This document shows, in pieces, positions 7,183 through 14,251 of a stretch of 33,786 nucleotides of DNA. Numbering within the stretch: the stretch's first letter is position 1; every line of letters begins with the position of its first letter. Origin of the DNA: Clostridiales bacterium (GTDB taxonomy: Bacteria; Bacillota; Clostridia; Oscillospirales; Oscillospiraceae). The stretch covers positions 1 through 33,786 of the forward strand of contig JAJQCW010000074.1 of NCBI GenBank assembly GCA_021202515.1. Direction: 5' to 3'. Position numbers and translations under genes: made by a program. The notes beneath the pieces are model-generated. The model did not search any database. It was not told the origin of the DNA and saw only the letters and a list, made by a program, of their open reading frames with translations.

Positions 7183-7353
7183 ATGGATATTCCCGCTGAG
7201 ATTTTGGCCATGCGCCCCGCTCCACTGGAGGGCAGTATCACCAACTATCCGCCTTATGTCGTGGATAACCACACCAAGGCCGTCCACCGCTATTTTGACG
7301 CGCTGGAGGCGTGGATGCAGAGCACATACCCCGACTGCCCGTTTCTTAACTGA
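7183..7353 (+). CDS. Hypothetical protein, 56 residues
   Basis: A short gene with a good ribosome site (AAAGGAGAACATC) before the ATG. The protein starts MDIPAEILAMRPAPLEG and has NYPPYVVDNHTKAVHRYFDALEAWMQ in its middle and end, an amphipathic helix with several aromatics. No family recognised. It is the first convincing gene of the second rightward block and ends six bases before the next ribosome site. Confidence 0.6.
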   Translation: MDIPAEILAMRPAPLEGSITNYPPYVVDNHTKAVHRYFDALEAWMQSTYPDCPFLN

Positions 7354-7368
7354 TGGGAGGTGAACACG

Positions 7369-7635
7369 ATGAGCATTGAAGAGACCGCCATGGAGCTGCT
7401 GGCCGTCAAGTCTGAAATCGCCCGCCTCCAGGAAGAGGCTGAGGCCCTGACCGACGCTCTCAAGGGGGCCATGGTCGAGGCTGGCCGGGAAGAACTGGCC
7501 GGGGACGGCTGGAGCGCAAGCTGGAAGAACGTCAAGCAGACCCGCTTTGACGCCGCCGCTTTCCGCCGGGAGAACCCCACGCTGGCCGCTCAGTACATGA
7601 AGCAGACCACCCTCACCCGGTTCCTGATCGGATGA
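7369..7635 (+). CDS. Small phage-type protein, 88 residues
   Basis: The ATG at 7369 follows GGGAGG by eight bases; a GTG at 7360 is in frame but overlaps that site. The first half is a coiled-coil helix (LAVKSEIARLQEEAEALTDAL). The second half (WSASWKNVKQTRFD, AAQYMKQTTLTRFLI) resembles small proteins in phage recombination and replication modules that follow the pattern 'W...V..SRFD...F....P.L...Y......RRF'. The function of those is not established. The stop codon abuts the end of the predicted antisense RNA at 7636-7707. Confidence 0.65.
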   Translation: MSIEETAMELLAVKSEIARLQEEAEALTDALKGAMVEAGREELAGDGWSASWKNVKQTRFDAAAFRRENPTLAAQYMKQTTLTRFLIG

Positions 7636-7742
7636 AAAAAGCCCCTTGTGCTACACGGCGACCAAACCAAGCACAAGAGGCCCACACCTACCCACACAGG
7701 GGAGGACGGTGTTATTGTACCGCCGTTCTCCCCGTTCGTCAA
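7636..7742 (-). ncRNA. Predicted leftward small RNA
   Basis: The promoter is TTGACG (complement of 7737-7742), 17 bp, TACAAT (complement of 7714-7719). The RNA would start near 7707 and end at a hairpin (7641-7652 with 7670-7682) followed by six U on the minus strand, about 72 nt in all. The promoter resembles those of the antisense RNAs at 6317-6346 and 15171-15200. No toxin peptide is evident opposite it. The 122-bp gap 7636-7757 holds no protein gene. Confidence 0.5.
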
Positions 7743-7757
7743 GAAAGGATTCAAGAA

Positions 7758-7973
7758 ATGTTTTTTATTGACACCTGCGATTCAATTTATAAAATCAAGG
7801 CCGGGTTGAACGCCATTCAGGGACTCCATCAAGCGATGGTTGAGGGCGGGGCAGACCCGTCAAGCTGGATGGATGGCCTGTATTTCACCGTGTGCAAGCT
7901 GGAGGAAGAGGCCGACAGGCTGGAGAAGTTGCTGGACGCTGAGCAGAAGCGGCGCAAGACCGAGGGGAGGTAA
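7758..7973 (+). CDS. Hypothetical protein, 71 residues
   Basis: Starts at an ATG preceded by AAAGGATTCAAGAA, and ends just before the ribosome site of the next gene. The protein (starting MFFIDTCDSIYKIKAGLN) is soluble and helical, with a basic C-terminal helix (LEEEADRLEKLLDAEQKRRK). No family recognised. Similar small helical proteins often sit before DnaD-type initiators in Firmicutes phages. Confidence 0.6.
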   Translation: MFFIDTCDSIYKIKAGLNAIQGLHQAMVEGGADPSSWMDGLYFTVCKLEEEADRLEKLLDAEQKRRKTEGR

Positions 7974-7977
7974 CACC

Positions 7978-8676
7978 ATGAAAGGGTTTATGATCTATGG
8001 CGACCTGGAGCAACAGGTGGCAAGCCTGACAGACGCGCAGGTGGGGCAGTTGCTCCGGGCCATGTTCGAGTTTAACCGGGGCGTGGAGCCGTCCCCCGCT
8101 GACCCGTTGGTGGGTCTGGCCTTTGGCTTTGTCAGGGGGAACATGGAGCGGGACCGGGCAAGGTATGAGGCCACCTGCGAGAAGCGCAAGGCCGCCGGTG
8201 CAAAGGGAGGCCGCCCGCAAAAGCAAAAAAAGCAAATGGTTTCTGAGGAAACCCCATTTTTTAACCCGGAAAGCAAAAGGTTTTCCGAAAACCCTGATAG
8301 TGTCCCTGTCCCTGAACCTGATCCTGAACCTGTTCCTGATAGTGTCCCTGTCCCTGTCACCCAGTCTATGGGGGTTTCAGGGGGGACGCAGACCGAGACG
8401 GGGACGCCGGACAGCGAAAACACACGGGATTTTTTGGACTGCGTGGCCTATTTCGACAAGTGCGGCCTCTCCCTGAGCCGGGGAAACCGGCGCATTTTGG
8501 CCCGTTGGGTGCGGGAAGTTGGCTTTGACGTGGTGGTGATAGCCGTTGACCGCGCCATGATTCACGGGGCAAAGACGGCGGGGTATGTGTTTACCATCCT
8601 GGAGGAATGGAAATCGCTGGGGCTGCATGACCCGGAGGCAGTGGAGAACCATCTTGACGGGGAGGCGATAGCATGA
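7978..8676 (+). CDS. DnaD-like replication initiator with DUF6291-type N-terminus
   Basis: A 232-residue protein. Residues 1-70 (MKGFMIYGDLEQQVASLTD, LLRAMFEFNRG, MERDRARYEATCEKRKAAGAKGGRP) match the DUF6291 / phage replisome organiser pattern also seen at 11739-12413. Residues about 100-130 are a Pro-rich linker of alternating XP dipeptides. The C-terminal 85 residues resemble a DnaD domain (ILARWVREVGFDVVVIAVDRAMIHGAKTAGYVFTILEEW split over two helices). It would open the element's origin and load a helicase. The linker DNA contains a 22-bp direct repeat (8293-8314, 8335-8356), a possible origin. GGGAGGTAACACC precedes the ATG. Confidence 0.7.
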   Translation: MKGFMIYGDLEQQVASLTDAQVGQLLRAMFEFNRGVEPSPADPLVGLAFGFVRGNMERDRARYEATCEKRKAAGAKGGRPQKQKKQMVSEETPFFNPESKRFSENPDSVPVPEPDPEPVPDSVPVPVTQSMGVSGGTQTETGTPDSENTRDFLDCVAYFDKCGLSLSRGNRRILARWVREVGFDVVVIAVDRAMIHGAKTAGYVFTILEEWKSLGLHDPEAVENHLDGEAIA

Positions 8677-8915
8677 GCCGCGCTGTGTGGGCTGTGGCCC
8701 TGGCCGCCTGGTTTGGCTTTATGGCCTGGAAAATCGACTGGCTGTGGAGTTTGTCAGAGCCGTGGCTGCCGTTCGCGCAGGTGATCGCCCTGCTGCTGTT
8801 GGCCGTCTGCGTGGTGGGGGTGATACTCCCTCCCCGTTGGTCGGCGGGTGTGCAAGTTGCAATCGGCTTTTTGGGAGTGCTGGCCCTGTGGGGCGGTGCG
8901 CTCACCAACCTGTGA
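8673..8915 (+). CDS. Small membrane protein, three helices
   Basis: An 80-residue, very hydrophobic protein with three likely transmembrane segments (about 5-22, 33-53 and 60-78). It overlaps the initiator gene by 4 bp (ATGA). No family recognised. It is followed by two more membrane-protein genes in the same operon, so the three may form one envelope-associated unit. Confidence 0.65.
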   Translation: MSRAVWAVALAAWFGFMAWKIDWLWSLSEPWLPFAQVIALLLLAVCVVGVILPPRWSAGVQVAIGFLGVLALWGGALTNL

Positions 8916-8930
8916 ATGGAGGTTTTGACG

Positions 8931-9113
8931 ATGAAGAAAAACAAGGAACGTGGGCCATTTGATAGCGCCTTGCCCATTGACCGGGTGCTGTCTCTGGTAG
9001 CCCTGGCCGTGGGCGCTGCCTGTCTAGCCCTCCACGAAAGCCCCGCTATGGTCGGCGTGGGGCTGCTGGCCCTGGCAATGGGCTGTTTGGGGCTGGCCTT
9101 CGGGACGTGGTGA
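8931..9113 (+). CDS. Small membrane protein, two helices
   Basis: A 60-residue protein with a charged N-terminus (MKKNKERGPFDS) and two hydrophobic segments (about 18-36 and 41-58). The ATG at 8931 follows GGAGG by eight bases; an ATG at 8916 lies before that site. It ends four bases before the next gene. No family recognised. Confidence 0.6.
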   Translation: MKKNKERGPFDSALPIDRVLSLVALAVGAACLALHESPAMVGVGLLALAMGCLGLAFGTW

Positions 9114-9117
9114 GGCC

Positions 9118-10062
9118 ATGAGAGGGCCTATCAACACGCAAGAGGACTTTGACCGGCGGGTGGAGTATCTGGCCGGGATGCTCCACGCCCGCGCTGATAT
9201 AATCGCCTGTGGCGTCCCGTTGCTGGCCCTGGTGGTGGCTGGGTGTCAGCCGGAGAGCGTTCACCCCGTTATCGTCGCTGCCTGTCTTGTGGGGGAGCTG
9301 GCCTGTGTCCTGTGGTTTGACCCGTGGGGCTGCCTGAATCGCTGCCTGGCCCCGCTGTCCCGGACGCTGCTGCTATTGTCCATCCTGCTTGTGGCCCTGG
9401 CCGCTGTGATGGCCGTTATGGACGCGCCGGTGGTGGCGGTGGTGCTGGTTGTTCTGGCCGTTGCAAGCTGCGCTGTGGCCCTGTGGCGGCGTAAGGCGTG
9501 GCTGCTGGCCTGGCAAACCAAGCAGTCCCCGGAGGTTGACAAGGTATTAGCCCACCTAGACAAAGGCGGGGAGTGGGAGCCGGGGACCGCCTGGGAGCGG
9601 GACGGATGCCGTCAAACCCGCGCCATGCTCCATCAAGCACTTGATATGGAGTGCAACGAGGCTGAGCTGTCGAGGGCTTATAAGGCCGTGTATCTGCTGG
9701 CCTATCTGTGCGGCATGGAGGGCAGACAGTCAGAGGTGGAGCGGCTGAAAAAGGATTTGAGCAAGGCAGAGGCCGCCGCCGAAAAGTGGAGGGACAAGGC
9801 GATTCTGCGAGAGGATACGGCGGCGGAATTGGACTACACCAAGCGCCGGTTACAGGAAACGCAAGAGGCCCTGAGCGTTGCCAGATCTGAGGCCAAACAA
9901 TACCGGCAAGAGGCCGAGATCTGGAGGCCGGAGGAAGCAGAGGGCGGCAAAGAGGCGGCGGTGCTGGCCTACCTGGAACAGGGTCACAGTTACCGCGAGG
10001 CGGCGGCACAATTCGGCCTGAGCAAATACGCCGTGGAGAAGATTGCAAAAGAGACTGTCTGA
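9118..10062 (+). CDS. Membrane-anchored coiled-coil protein with C-terminal helix-turn-helix
   Basis: This 314-residue protein has an N-terminal region with about four hydrophobic segments (about residues 27-42, 49-62, 76-100 and 103-123). A soluble part follows, then a long charged coiled coil (about 210-270: VERLKKDLSKAEAAAEKWRDK). The C-terminal segment (about 280-314) reads AVLAYLEQGHSYREAAAQFG then LSKYAVEKIAKE, a clear homeodomain-like helix-turn-helix as in resolvase or HTH_23 families. It would hold DNA at the membrane. No family is recognised for the whole. It is the last gene before the right end, and its stop codon lies in a run of TGTCYGAGGGCTGTCYG repeats. Confidence 0.7.
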   Translation: MRGPINTQEDFDRRVEYLAGMLHARADIIACGVPLLALVVAGCQPESVHPVIVAACLVGELACVLWFDPWGCLNRCLAPLSRTLLLLSILLVALAAVMAVMDAPVVAVVLVVLAVASCAVALWRRKAWLLAWQTKQSPEVDKVLAHLDKGGEWEPGTAWERDGCRQTRAMLHQALDMECNEAELSRAYKAVYLLAYLCGMEGRQSEVERLKKDLSKAEAAAEKWRDKAILREDTAAELDYTKRRLQETQEALSVARSEAKQYRQEAEIWRPEEAEGGKEAAVLAYLEQGHSYREAAAQFGLSKYAVEKIAKETV

Positions 10063-10160
10063 GGGCTGTCCGGCGGCTGTCCGAAAGTGTCTGAGGGCTG
10101 TCTGAACCTGTCTGAGAGGCCGCCTGAAACTGGCTGATGCTGTCCGAGGGCTGTCCGAAA
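10055..10160 (+). repeat. TGTCYGAGGGCTGTCYG direct repeats
   Basis: Three close copies at about 10055-10072, 10087-10106 and 10140-10159, with a degenerate one at 10107-10128. They overlap the stop codon of the HTH membrane protein and fill the following intergenic space. They could be binding sites for that protein's HTH, replication iterons, or transcript structure. Confidence 0.6.
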
Positions 10161-10248
10161 CCACCCCACAGAGGGCCACAGGCCCGCTCCAGAGCGAAAA
10201 ACGACACAACCGCCACCCGGAGCGGTAGGGGAGGGGAGGCAGACCCAA

Positions 10249-10286
10249 AAGAGGCCCCCGGAGAAATACCGGGGAGCCTCTTTTTC
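10249..10286 (+). terminator. Terminator of the second rightward block
   Basis: GAGGCCCCCGG pairs with CCGGGGAGCCTC across AGAAATA, followed by five T. The bases from 10287 to the att repeat hold no gene, only the arm sites. Confidence 0.85.
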
Positions 10287-10333
10287 ATGGTATGAACTTT
10301 TTGAGCCAAAACCGAAAACGAGGCAGACCGAAA

Positions 10334-10377
10334 AAAGGGGTAACAAAGGGGTAACATGCAGGTTAAAAGGGGTAACA
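10334..10377 (+). repeat. Right integrase arm-type sites (three 12-mers)
   Basis: AAAGGGGTAACA occurs at 10334-10345, 10345-10356 and 10366-10377, identical to the two copies at 719-742 and in the same orientation. They lie 120-163 bp inside attR. Confidence 0.75.
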
Positions 10378-10496
10378 TCGGGAAATAACAACTTGTAACA
10401 AGCTGCAAAAGCCAAAAGGGAAAAAGGCTTGTGGCACAAGGGGAAATTACGTCAATGTGCAAAAAGTCATAACAAATAAAATCAAGTATAATTTAG

Positions 10497-10559
10497 TTGG
10501 TAAGGATGAGGTCGGCAGTCCGAATCTGCCTAGCAGCTCCAACAAAAAGCACTTGAAAC
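10497..10559 (+). repeat. attR, 63-bp direct repeat with tRNA-Thr 3' fragment
   Basis: Identical to 565-627. It includes the anticodon loop, T arm, acceptor 3' strand and CCA of tRNA-Thr, but no 5' half, so it is not a functional tRNA gene. The terminator that follows (10544-10582) has a TTCG loop and is probably the original chromosomal one. Confidence 0.95.
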
Positions 10560-10582
10560 TTCGGTTTCAGGTGCTTTTCTTT
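10544..10582 (+). terminator. Second copy of the tRNA operon terminator
   Basis: AAAAGCACTTGAAAC pairs with GTTTCAGGTGCTTTT around a TTCG-containing loop, followed by CTTTTT. Confidence 0.85.
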
Positions 10583-10599
10583 TTGCTTTTTGGACGTTT

Positions 10600-10638
10600 G
10601 CGCCGGTTTTGCCGCTGTGGTGAAACCGGCGCTTTTTG
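10600..10638 (+). terminator. Strong hairpin terminator
   Basis: A perfect 10-bp stem (GCGCCGGTTT with AAACCGGCGC) followed by five T. Confidence 0.85.
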
Positions 10639-10642
10639 CTGG

Positions 10643-10663
10643 AACCGTCACATAAACCGTCAC
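10643..10663 (+). repeat. AACCGTCAC pair, possible arm sites of a lost integrase
   Basis: AACCGTCAC occurs at 10643-10651 and 10655-10663, a 12-bp period. This is 84 bp beyond the tRNA-Thr fragment. The AAAGGGGTAACA pair of the first element also has a 12-bp period and lies 92 bp beyond its att repeat. The parallel suggests a second element end. Bases 10664-10798 show no gene. Confidence 0.4.
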
Positions 10664-10798
10664 CGACAAGCAAGCCTGTTTTTCGCCCATAGCGTCCCGA
10701 AATGCGGCGGCTGCTTGTCTAAGAAGGTTGGCTGCGGGAGAACCCCTCCCCGCAACAGAAAAAAGGCAAATGCCGAAATCAGCAGGCCAAAAAGCCCG

Positions 10799-11335
10799 TC
10801 ATTCCCCTTCGCCGGGCGGCTCTGCCCCGGTCAGGGAGAGCTTGTCCAGTTCGGGCAGGGTCTTCTCCATCCATGCGTCGATGCTGCTGCGCATGGCGGC
10901 CAAAGCGTCCGCGCCCAGGGCCGCGTTTTGCCGCTGCATGGTGAGCAGCATGGCAAGCTGCGCCGCCGCCTGTTCCATCTGTTCGCCTGCGGGGGTGAAG
11001 GCGGCGGTGATGGTCAGCGGCTCGTCGGCTTTGTGAACGCTGAACCGCGCCCCTGCGTCGGCCAGGGTGCGCATGGCCCGGAGGACGTCCCCCTGGGTGG
11101 CGGGGCGGCAGGCGGTTTCCGCTTGCGGGGCGGGCCGGGCCAGGTCGGTCCAAAAAGCGGTTGCGTCCACGCCGAAATAGTCCGCCAGTTTCTTGGCCGT
11201 GGGCCGGGAAGGCTCGTGGACCCCCCGTTCATAGTTCCCGATGGCGGAGGGGGTCAACCCCACTGCGGCGGCGACGTCCGCCTGGGAAAGCCCCTGTTCC
11301 TTCCGTAAGCTGCGCAAAAGCGCCTTGTCAAACAT
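10799..11335 (-). CDS. Cro/CI-type helix-turn-helix repressor
   Basis: This 178-residue protein has a canonical HTH_3 domain at residues 5-62 (LRKEQGLSQADVAAAVG, LTPSAIGNYERG, KKLADYFGVDATAFW). The rest is Ala-rich and helical, without a visible autoprotease motif. A textbook promoter at 11440-11468 drives it, and a divergent promoter drives the replication genes to the right. This is the layout of a phage or island control region. Its C-terminal codon use is as G+C-rich as the host, so it may be long resident. Confidence 0.85.
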   Translation of the reverse strand: MFDKALLRSLRKEQGLSQADVAAAVGLTPSAIGNYERGVHEPSRPTAKKLADYFGVDATAFWTDLARPAPQAETACRPATQGDVLRAMRTLADAGARFSVHKADEPLTITAAFTPAGEQMEQAAAQLAMLLTMQRQNAALGADALAAMRSSIDAWMEKTLPELDKLSLTGAEPPGEGE

Positions 11336-11439
11336 GGCTGTTTCCTCCGTTTTGCGTGGCCGGTGGTCCGTGGCGGGAGAGTGGGGATTGCGTGTGAATC
11401 CCAGCTCTGTTGAACCAACCGGCGTTGTTCTACGATGCT

Positions 11440-11582
11440 ATTATACCACATAAAACGAAAAATGTCAAGAAGAAATAAGACGTTTCGCTTTGTCGCAAAA
11501 CGGCGGATATCTCAGGGAATACAAGACGTAATACCACGTTATAAAAGTTACGCTTGCAATTTGGACGATTTTGTGGTATAAT
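11440..11582. promoter_or_regulatory. Divergent promoters of the second element
   Basis: Leftward: TTGACA (complement of 11463-11468), 17 bp, TATAAT (complement of 11440-11445). Rightward: TTGCAA (11554-11559), 17 bp, TATAAT (11577-11582). The A+T-rich gap between them holds repeated AAGACGT and ACGTTA words that may be operators. The rightward transcript has a leader of about 150 nt with a hairpin (CCCGTCCTG with CAGGACGGG, 11638-11662). Confidence 0.75.
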
Positions 11583-11738
11583 AGAGACAGAAAACAGGAG
11601 AGGGCGTCCCATTGGCGGGGCGAACGCCTGGAAAAACCCGTCCTGTGGCGGTCAGGACGGGAATAAGGAGGCTTTTTTTGCACTTTACTAGAACAAATGT
11701 ACGAGTTTTGCTGACGAAAAAGAGAGGAGGCGAGCCTT

Positions 11739-12413
11739 GTGGCGGATAAAAAACGTCCTGGCACAATGGTCTATTTTAACCTTTTGGGGCCGCTGGAGGC
11801 CCTGAGCATGGAAGAGCGGGGCAAGCTCTTCACTGCGCTTTTGAAGTATGGGAGCGCAGGGGAAGAACCCGCCTCCTTTTCCGGTATGCTTTACATGGCC
11901 TGGCTGTTTGTCAAGCGGGATATGGACCAGGACAAGGGGCGGTATTCGTCCCGATGCGAGAAGAACCGGGAAGCAGCAGAGGCACGTTGGGGAGCAAAAA
12001 GCACGGAAGAAAAGCATCCGATGCGTTTGGATGCAAATGCATCGGATGAATGCGAATGTATCCAAACGGATGCAAACGATGCCAATACAATACAAACCAA
12101 ACCAATACAAACCAAACCAAAACAAACCAATTCTGTAGGGGGCGCTGACGCGCCAACCCCCCGGCGGCAAACGAAATTCATTCCTCCCACGGTGGAGGAG
12201 GTGGCGGCTTATTGCAGGGAAAAGGGCTACCAAGTGAACGCACAACTGTTCGTTGACCACTACGAGGCTGGCGGGTGGATGCGGGGGAACACCAAGATCA
12301 AGAGCTGGAAAGCCTGCGTTCGCACCTGGACGCAGCGGCAGGAGGGCCGGGCCAACCAGAGCGCGCCACCGCCACAGCAGGAGATTTTGACTGCGGCCAA
12401 CTGGGAGGACTAG
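11739..12413 (+). CDS. DUF6291-type phage replication initiator
   Basis: A 224-residue protein. The N-terminal 75 residues (MVYFNLLGPLEALSMEERGK, LLKYGSAG, KRDMDQDKGRYSSRCEKNRE) match the N-terminus of the 7978-8676 protein. A low-complexity linker (about 105-130, NTIQTKPIQTKPKQTN) follows. The C-terminal 80 residues (PTVEEVAAYCREKGYQVNAQLFVDHY, WKACVRTWTQR) are a helical domain common in phage replication proteins. Start is GTG at 11739, eight bases after AGAGGAGG. The linker DNA carries inverted and tandem repeats (12014-12130) that could be the replication origin. The DnaB-like helicase gene follows, so together they form a replication module. Confidence 0.75.
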   Translation: MADKKRPGTMVYFNLLGPLEALSMEERGKLFTALLKYGSAGEEPASFSGMLYMAWLFVKRDMDQDKGRYSSRCEKNREAAEARWGAKSTEEKHPMRLDANASDECECIQTDANDANTIQTKPIQTKPKQTNSVGGADAPTPRRQTKFIPPTVEEVAAYCREKGYQVNAQLFVDHYEAGGWMRGNTKIKSWKACVRTWTQRQEGRANQSAPPPQQEILTAANWED

Positions 12414-12417
12414 GCCC

Positions 12418-13701
12418 GTGTATGAAAACGCCTATTTCAACGAGCGGTATGTGATATCCGCCATTCTGTACGATGAAAAGGGCCGATTCTGGCCGGAGAT
12501 ACGGGAGGTCATAGACGGGGACGACTTCCTCTCCGAGGACTGCAAGGCCCTGTTTTTGGCGGCCTGTGCGCTGCTGGACGCGGGGGAGGCGGTCAACGCC
12601 GCCACGGTGCGGGCCAAAGCGGGGGCCAGCCTGGAGGTCGTCAAGGAGCTTGTAGACCTGGCCCCCACAGCGGCCAACATTCGCAGCTATGCGGAATTGG
12701 TGCGGAAAGAGAGCCTAAGGCGCAAGGCGCGGGAGATCGGGGAGGAGCTGACCCAGGCGGCGATGGCGGAAAGCACCGACCCGCTCCAACTGCTGACCGA
12801 AATGGCCCGGCGGCTGGATGAGCTGACCGTTGAGAAGCGGAGCGGGGCGCTGCTCAGCGGGGACGAACTGGTTTATAGCTTTTTTACCGAGTTTGAGGAG
12901 CGACAGAAGGAGGGGGCGGCCTTTCGGACGTTCCCCATGCTGGACCGGTTCACAGGCGGGTTTCAGCCTGGCCGGATGTACATCTTTGCGGCCCGCCCCG
13001 GCGTGGGAAAAAGCGCCTTGGGGGTCGCCCTGGCCCAGATGCTGGCCAAAAAGCGCCGGGTGCTCTACGTTTCCGCCGAAATGTCCCCGGAGGAAATCAC
13101 AGCGCGGATCTTCTCCAGCTACACCGGGGTCCCCTATGCGCGGCTGCTGGGCGGCGGGGGAGTCACTGACCAACAGACGGGGGAATTGGCGGCGGCTTCA
13201 ACGCAGGTGCAGGGGTTGCAATTGACCATCAACCGGACGGCGAAAATTGACGTGGCAAAAATCGGCGTGTGGGCGCGTCAATGCGGCGCTGAGTGCGTCT
13301 TTGTGGACCATGTGGGACTGCTGGAGGGGGCCGGAAAGAGCGAATATGAGCGGCTGACCGCCATCTCCGTGGAGCTGAAACGGCTGGCCCGTGTGCTTCA
13401 CGTTCCCATCATCGTGCAGTCCCAGTTCAACCGAACGGCGGCACTGTCGGACAACCCCGGTCTCCACCAACTGAGGGGGACCGGCGCGCTGGAACAGGAC
13501 GCGGACGTTTGCGTTTTGCTCAGCCGGAACATGGACAACCCGCCCCGGCCAGGGGAGCCGCAAGACCTCACGCTGAACATTGCCAAAAACCGCCACGGGC
13601 GAACCGGTACAATGACGTTGACCTATTACCGGAATGTCAACCGCTTCGTTGACCCCAACGGAACCGATCCACACGATTTGAACGTCAATTCCTGGCAGTA
13701 A
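12418..13701 (+). CDS. DnaB-like replicative helicase
   Basis: This 427-residue hexameric 5'-3' DNA helicase has an N-terminal DnaB domain (about 5-105) and a C-terminal RecA-like domain (about 145-420). Walker A is RPGVGKSA with K198. The Walker B region VFVDHVGLL, the sensor QSQFNRTA, the LRGTGALEQDADVCVLL motif and the terminal arginine region (KNRHGRTGTMTLTYYRN) are all present. The usual bacterial DnaB is about 440-460 residues, so the length is nearly full. Start is GTG at 12418, with GGGAGG upstream. It is probably loaded by the preceding initiator, as in phage replication modules. Confidence 0.93.
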   Translation: MYENAYFNERYVISAILYDEKGRFWPEIREVIDGDDFLSEDCKALFLAACALLDAGEAVNAATVRAKAGASLEVVKELVDLAPTAANIRSYAELVRKESLRRKAREIGEELTQAAMAESTDPLQLLTEMARRLDELTVEKRSGALLSGDELVYSFFTEFEERQKEGAAFRTFPMLDRFTGGFQPGRMYIFAARPGVGKSALGVALAQMLAKKRRVLYVSAEMSPEEITARIFSSYTGVPYARLLGGGGVTDQQTGELAAASTQVQGLQLTINRTAKIDVAKIGVWARQCGAECVFVDHVGLLEGAGKSEYERLTAISVELKRLARVLHVPIIVQSQFNRTAALSDNPGLHQLRGTGALEQDADVCVLLSRNMDNPPRPGEPQDLTLNIAKNRHGRTGTMTLTYYRNVNRFVDPNGTDPHDLNVNSWQ

Positions 13702-13714
13702 AAAGGAGGCAAAC

Positions 13715-13882
13715 ATGGGACGTGAGATCCTGGCTTTGATCCAGCAAGTGGAACCGGTCACGGGGTCCACGCGGGAGCGGTGGCAGCAGTACGAGCGGGA
13801 AAAGAAGCGGCTGCTTCCCCTGGTCCCTCCGGGGGAGCGGGGGACCCTTTGCCGCCTGCTGGCAGAGCGGCTGGACCTGTGA
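13715..13882 (+). CDS. Hypothetical protein, 55 residues
   Basis: An ATG with an excellent ribosome site (AAAAGGAGGCAAAC), 13 bp after the helicase gene. The protein starts MGREILALIQQVEPVTG and has a basic middle (WQQYEREKKRLLP). It is helical and soluble. Family unknown; position suggests a helicase or replication accessory. Confidence 0.6.
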   Translation: MGREILALIQQVEPVTGSTRERWQQYEREKKRLLPLVPPGERGTLCRLLAERLDL

Positions 13883-14021
13883 GCCTTCGGAGCGCAAGGG
13901 GATTGCAAATTCCGCCGACTGTGTACCGCAACCTGGTTCTCTGAGGCAATGGCGTTCGCAGCAACCACGCGCCCCCACGGGCCAAAAGAAACGCAGGAGA
14001 AGGCTGTGCCTGCCGGGGAAG

Positions 14022-14234
14022 CAAAAAAGCACCCCCGGAACATTCTCCGAGGGTGCCTGCTTTGGTTCGCTAACAATGCTGCAAAGCAAAGGGACCGCCG
14101 AAAAGCGGCCCCCCGATAGAAAGGCTATTTGGCAGGCGTCCCGGTGCTCCTGCATCTCTCAGGTTTCCCTTGTCAGTACCATCGGCGTGTGGTTGGGACG
14201 AAATCTACCACCTCAAATAGCCTCTTCTATGTTA
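14022..14234 (-). ncRNA. Predicted structured leftward RNA
   Basis: The minus-strand promoter is TTTACA (complement of 14263-14268), 17 bp, TATAAT (complement of 14240-14245), giving a start near 14233. A hairpin (14029-14039 with 14045-14056) followed by six U ends the transcript. In between, GGCTATTTG and CAAATAGCC (14123-14131, 14214-14222) pair to close a domain of about 100 nt, with an inner GTCCC/GGGAC pair (14138-14142, 14195-14199) and an AGG-GAAA-CCT hairpin. No known RNA family is recognised. The 369 bp between the 55-residue gene and 14252 hold no protein gene. Confidence 0.45.
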
Positions 14235-14251
14235 TGGTCATTATACTACGG

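Noticed and set aside
7840-7977. Longer start for the DnaD-like initiator
   Set aside because: The upstream extension overlaps the 71-residue gene in another frame and lacks a ribosome site; GGGAGG fits the ATG at 7978.
10055-10160. CRISPR array
   Set aside because: The repeats are short and imperfect, with irregular, partly similar spacers, and no cas genes are present. The 7-nt repeats at 15322 and 18062 are plain tandem repeats.
14123-14222. Retron msr-msd RNA
   Set aside because: The closing inverted repeat looks suggestive, but no reverse transcriptase gene exists in the window.
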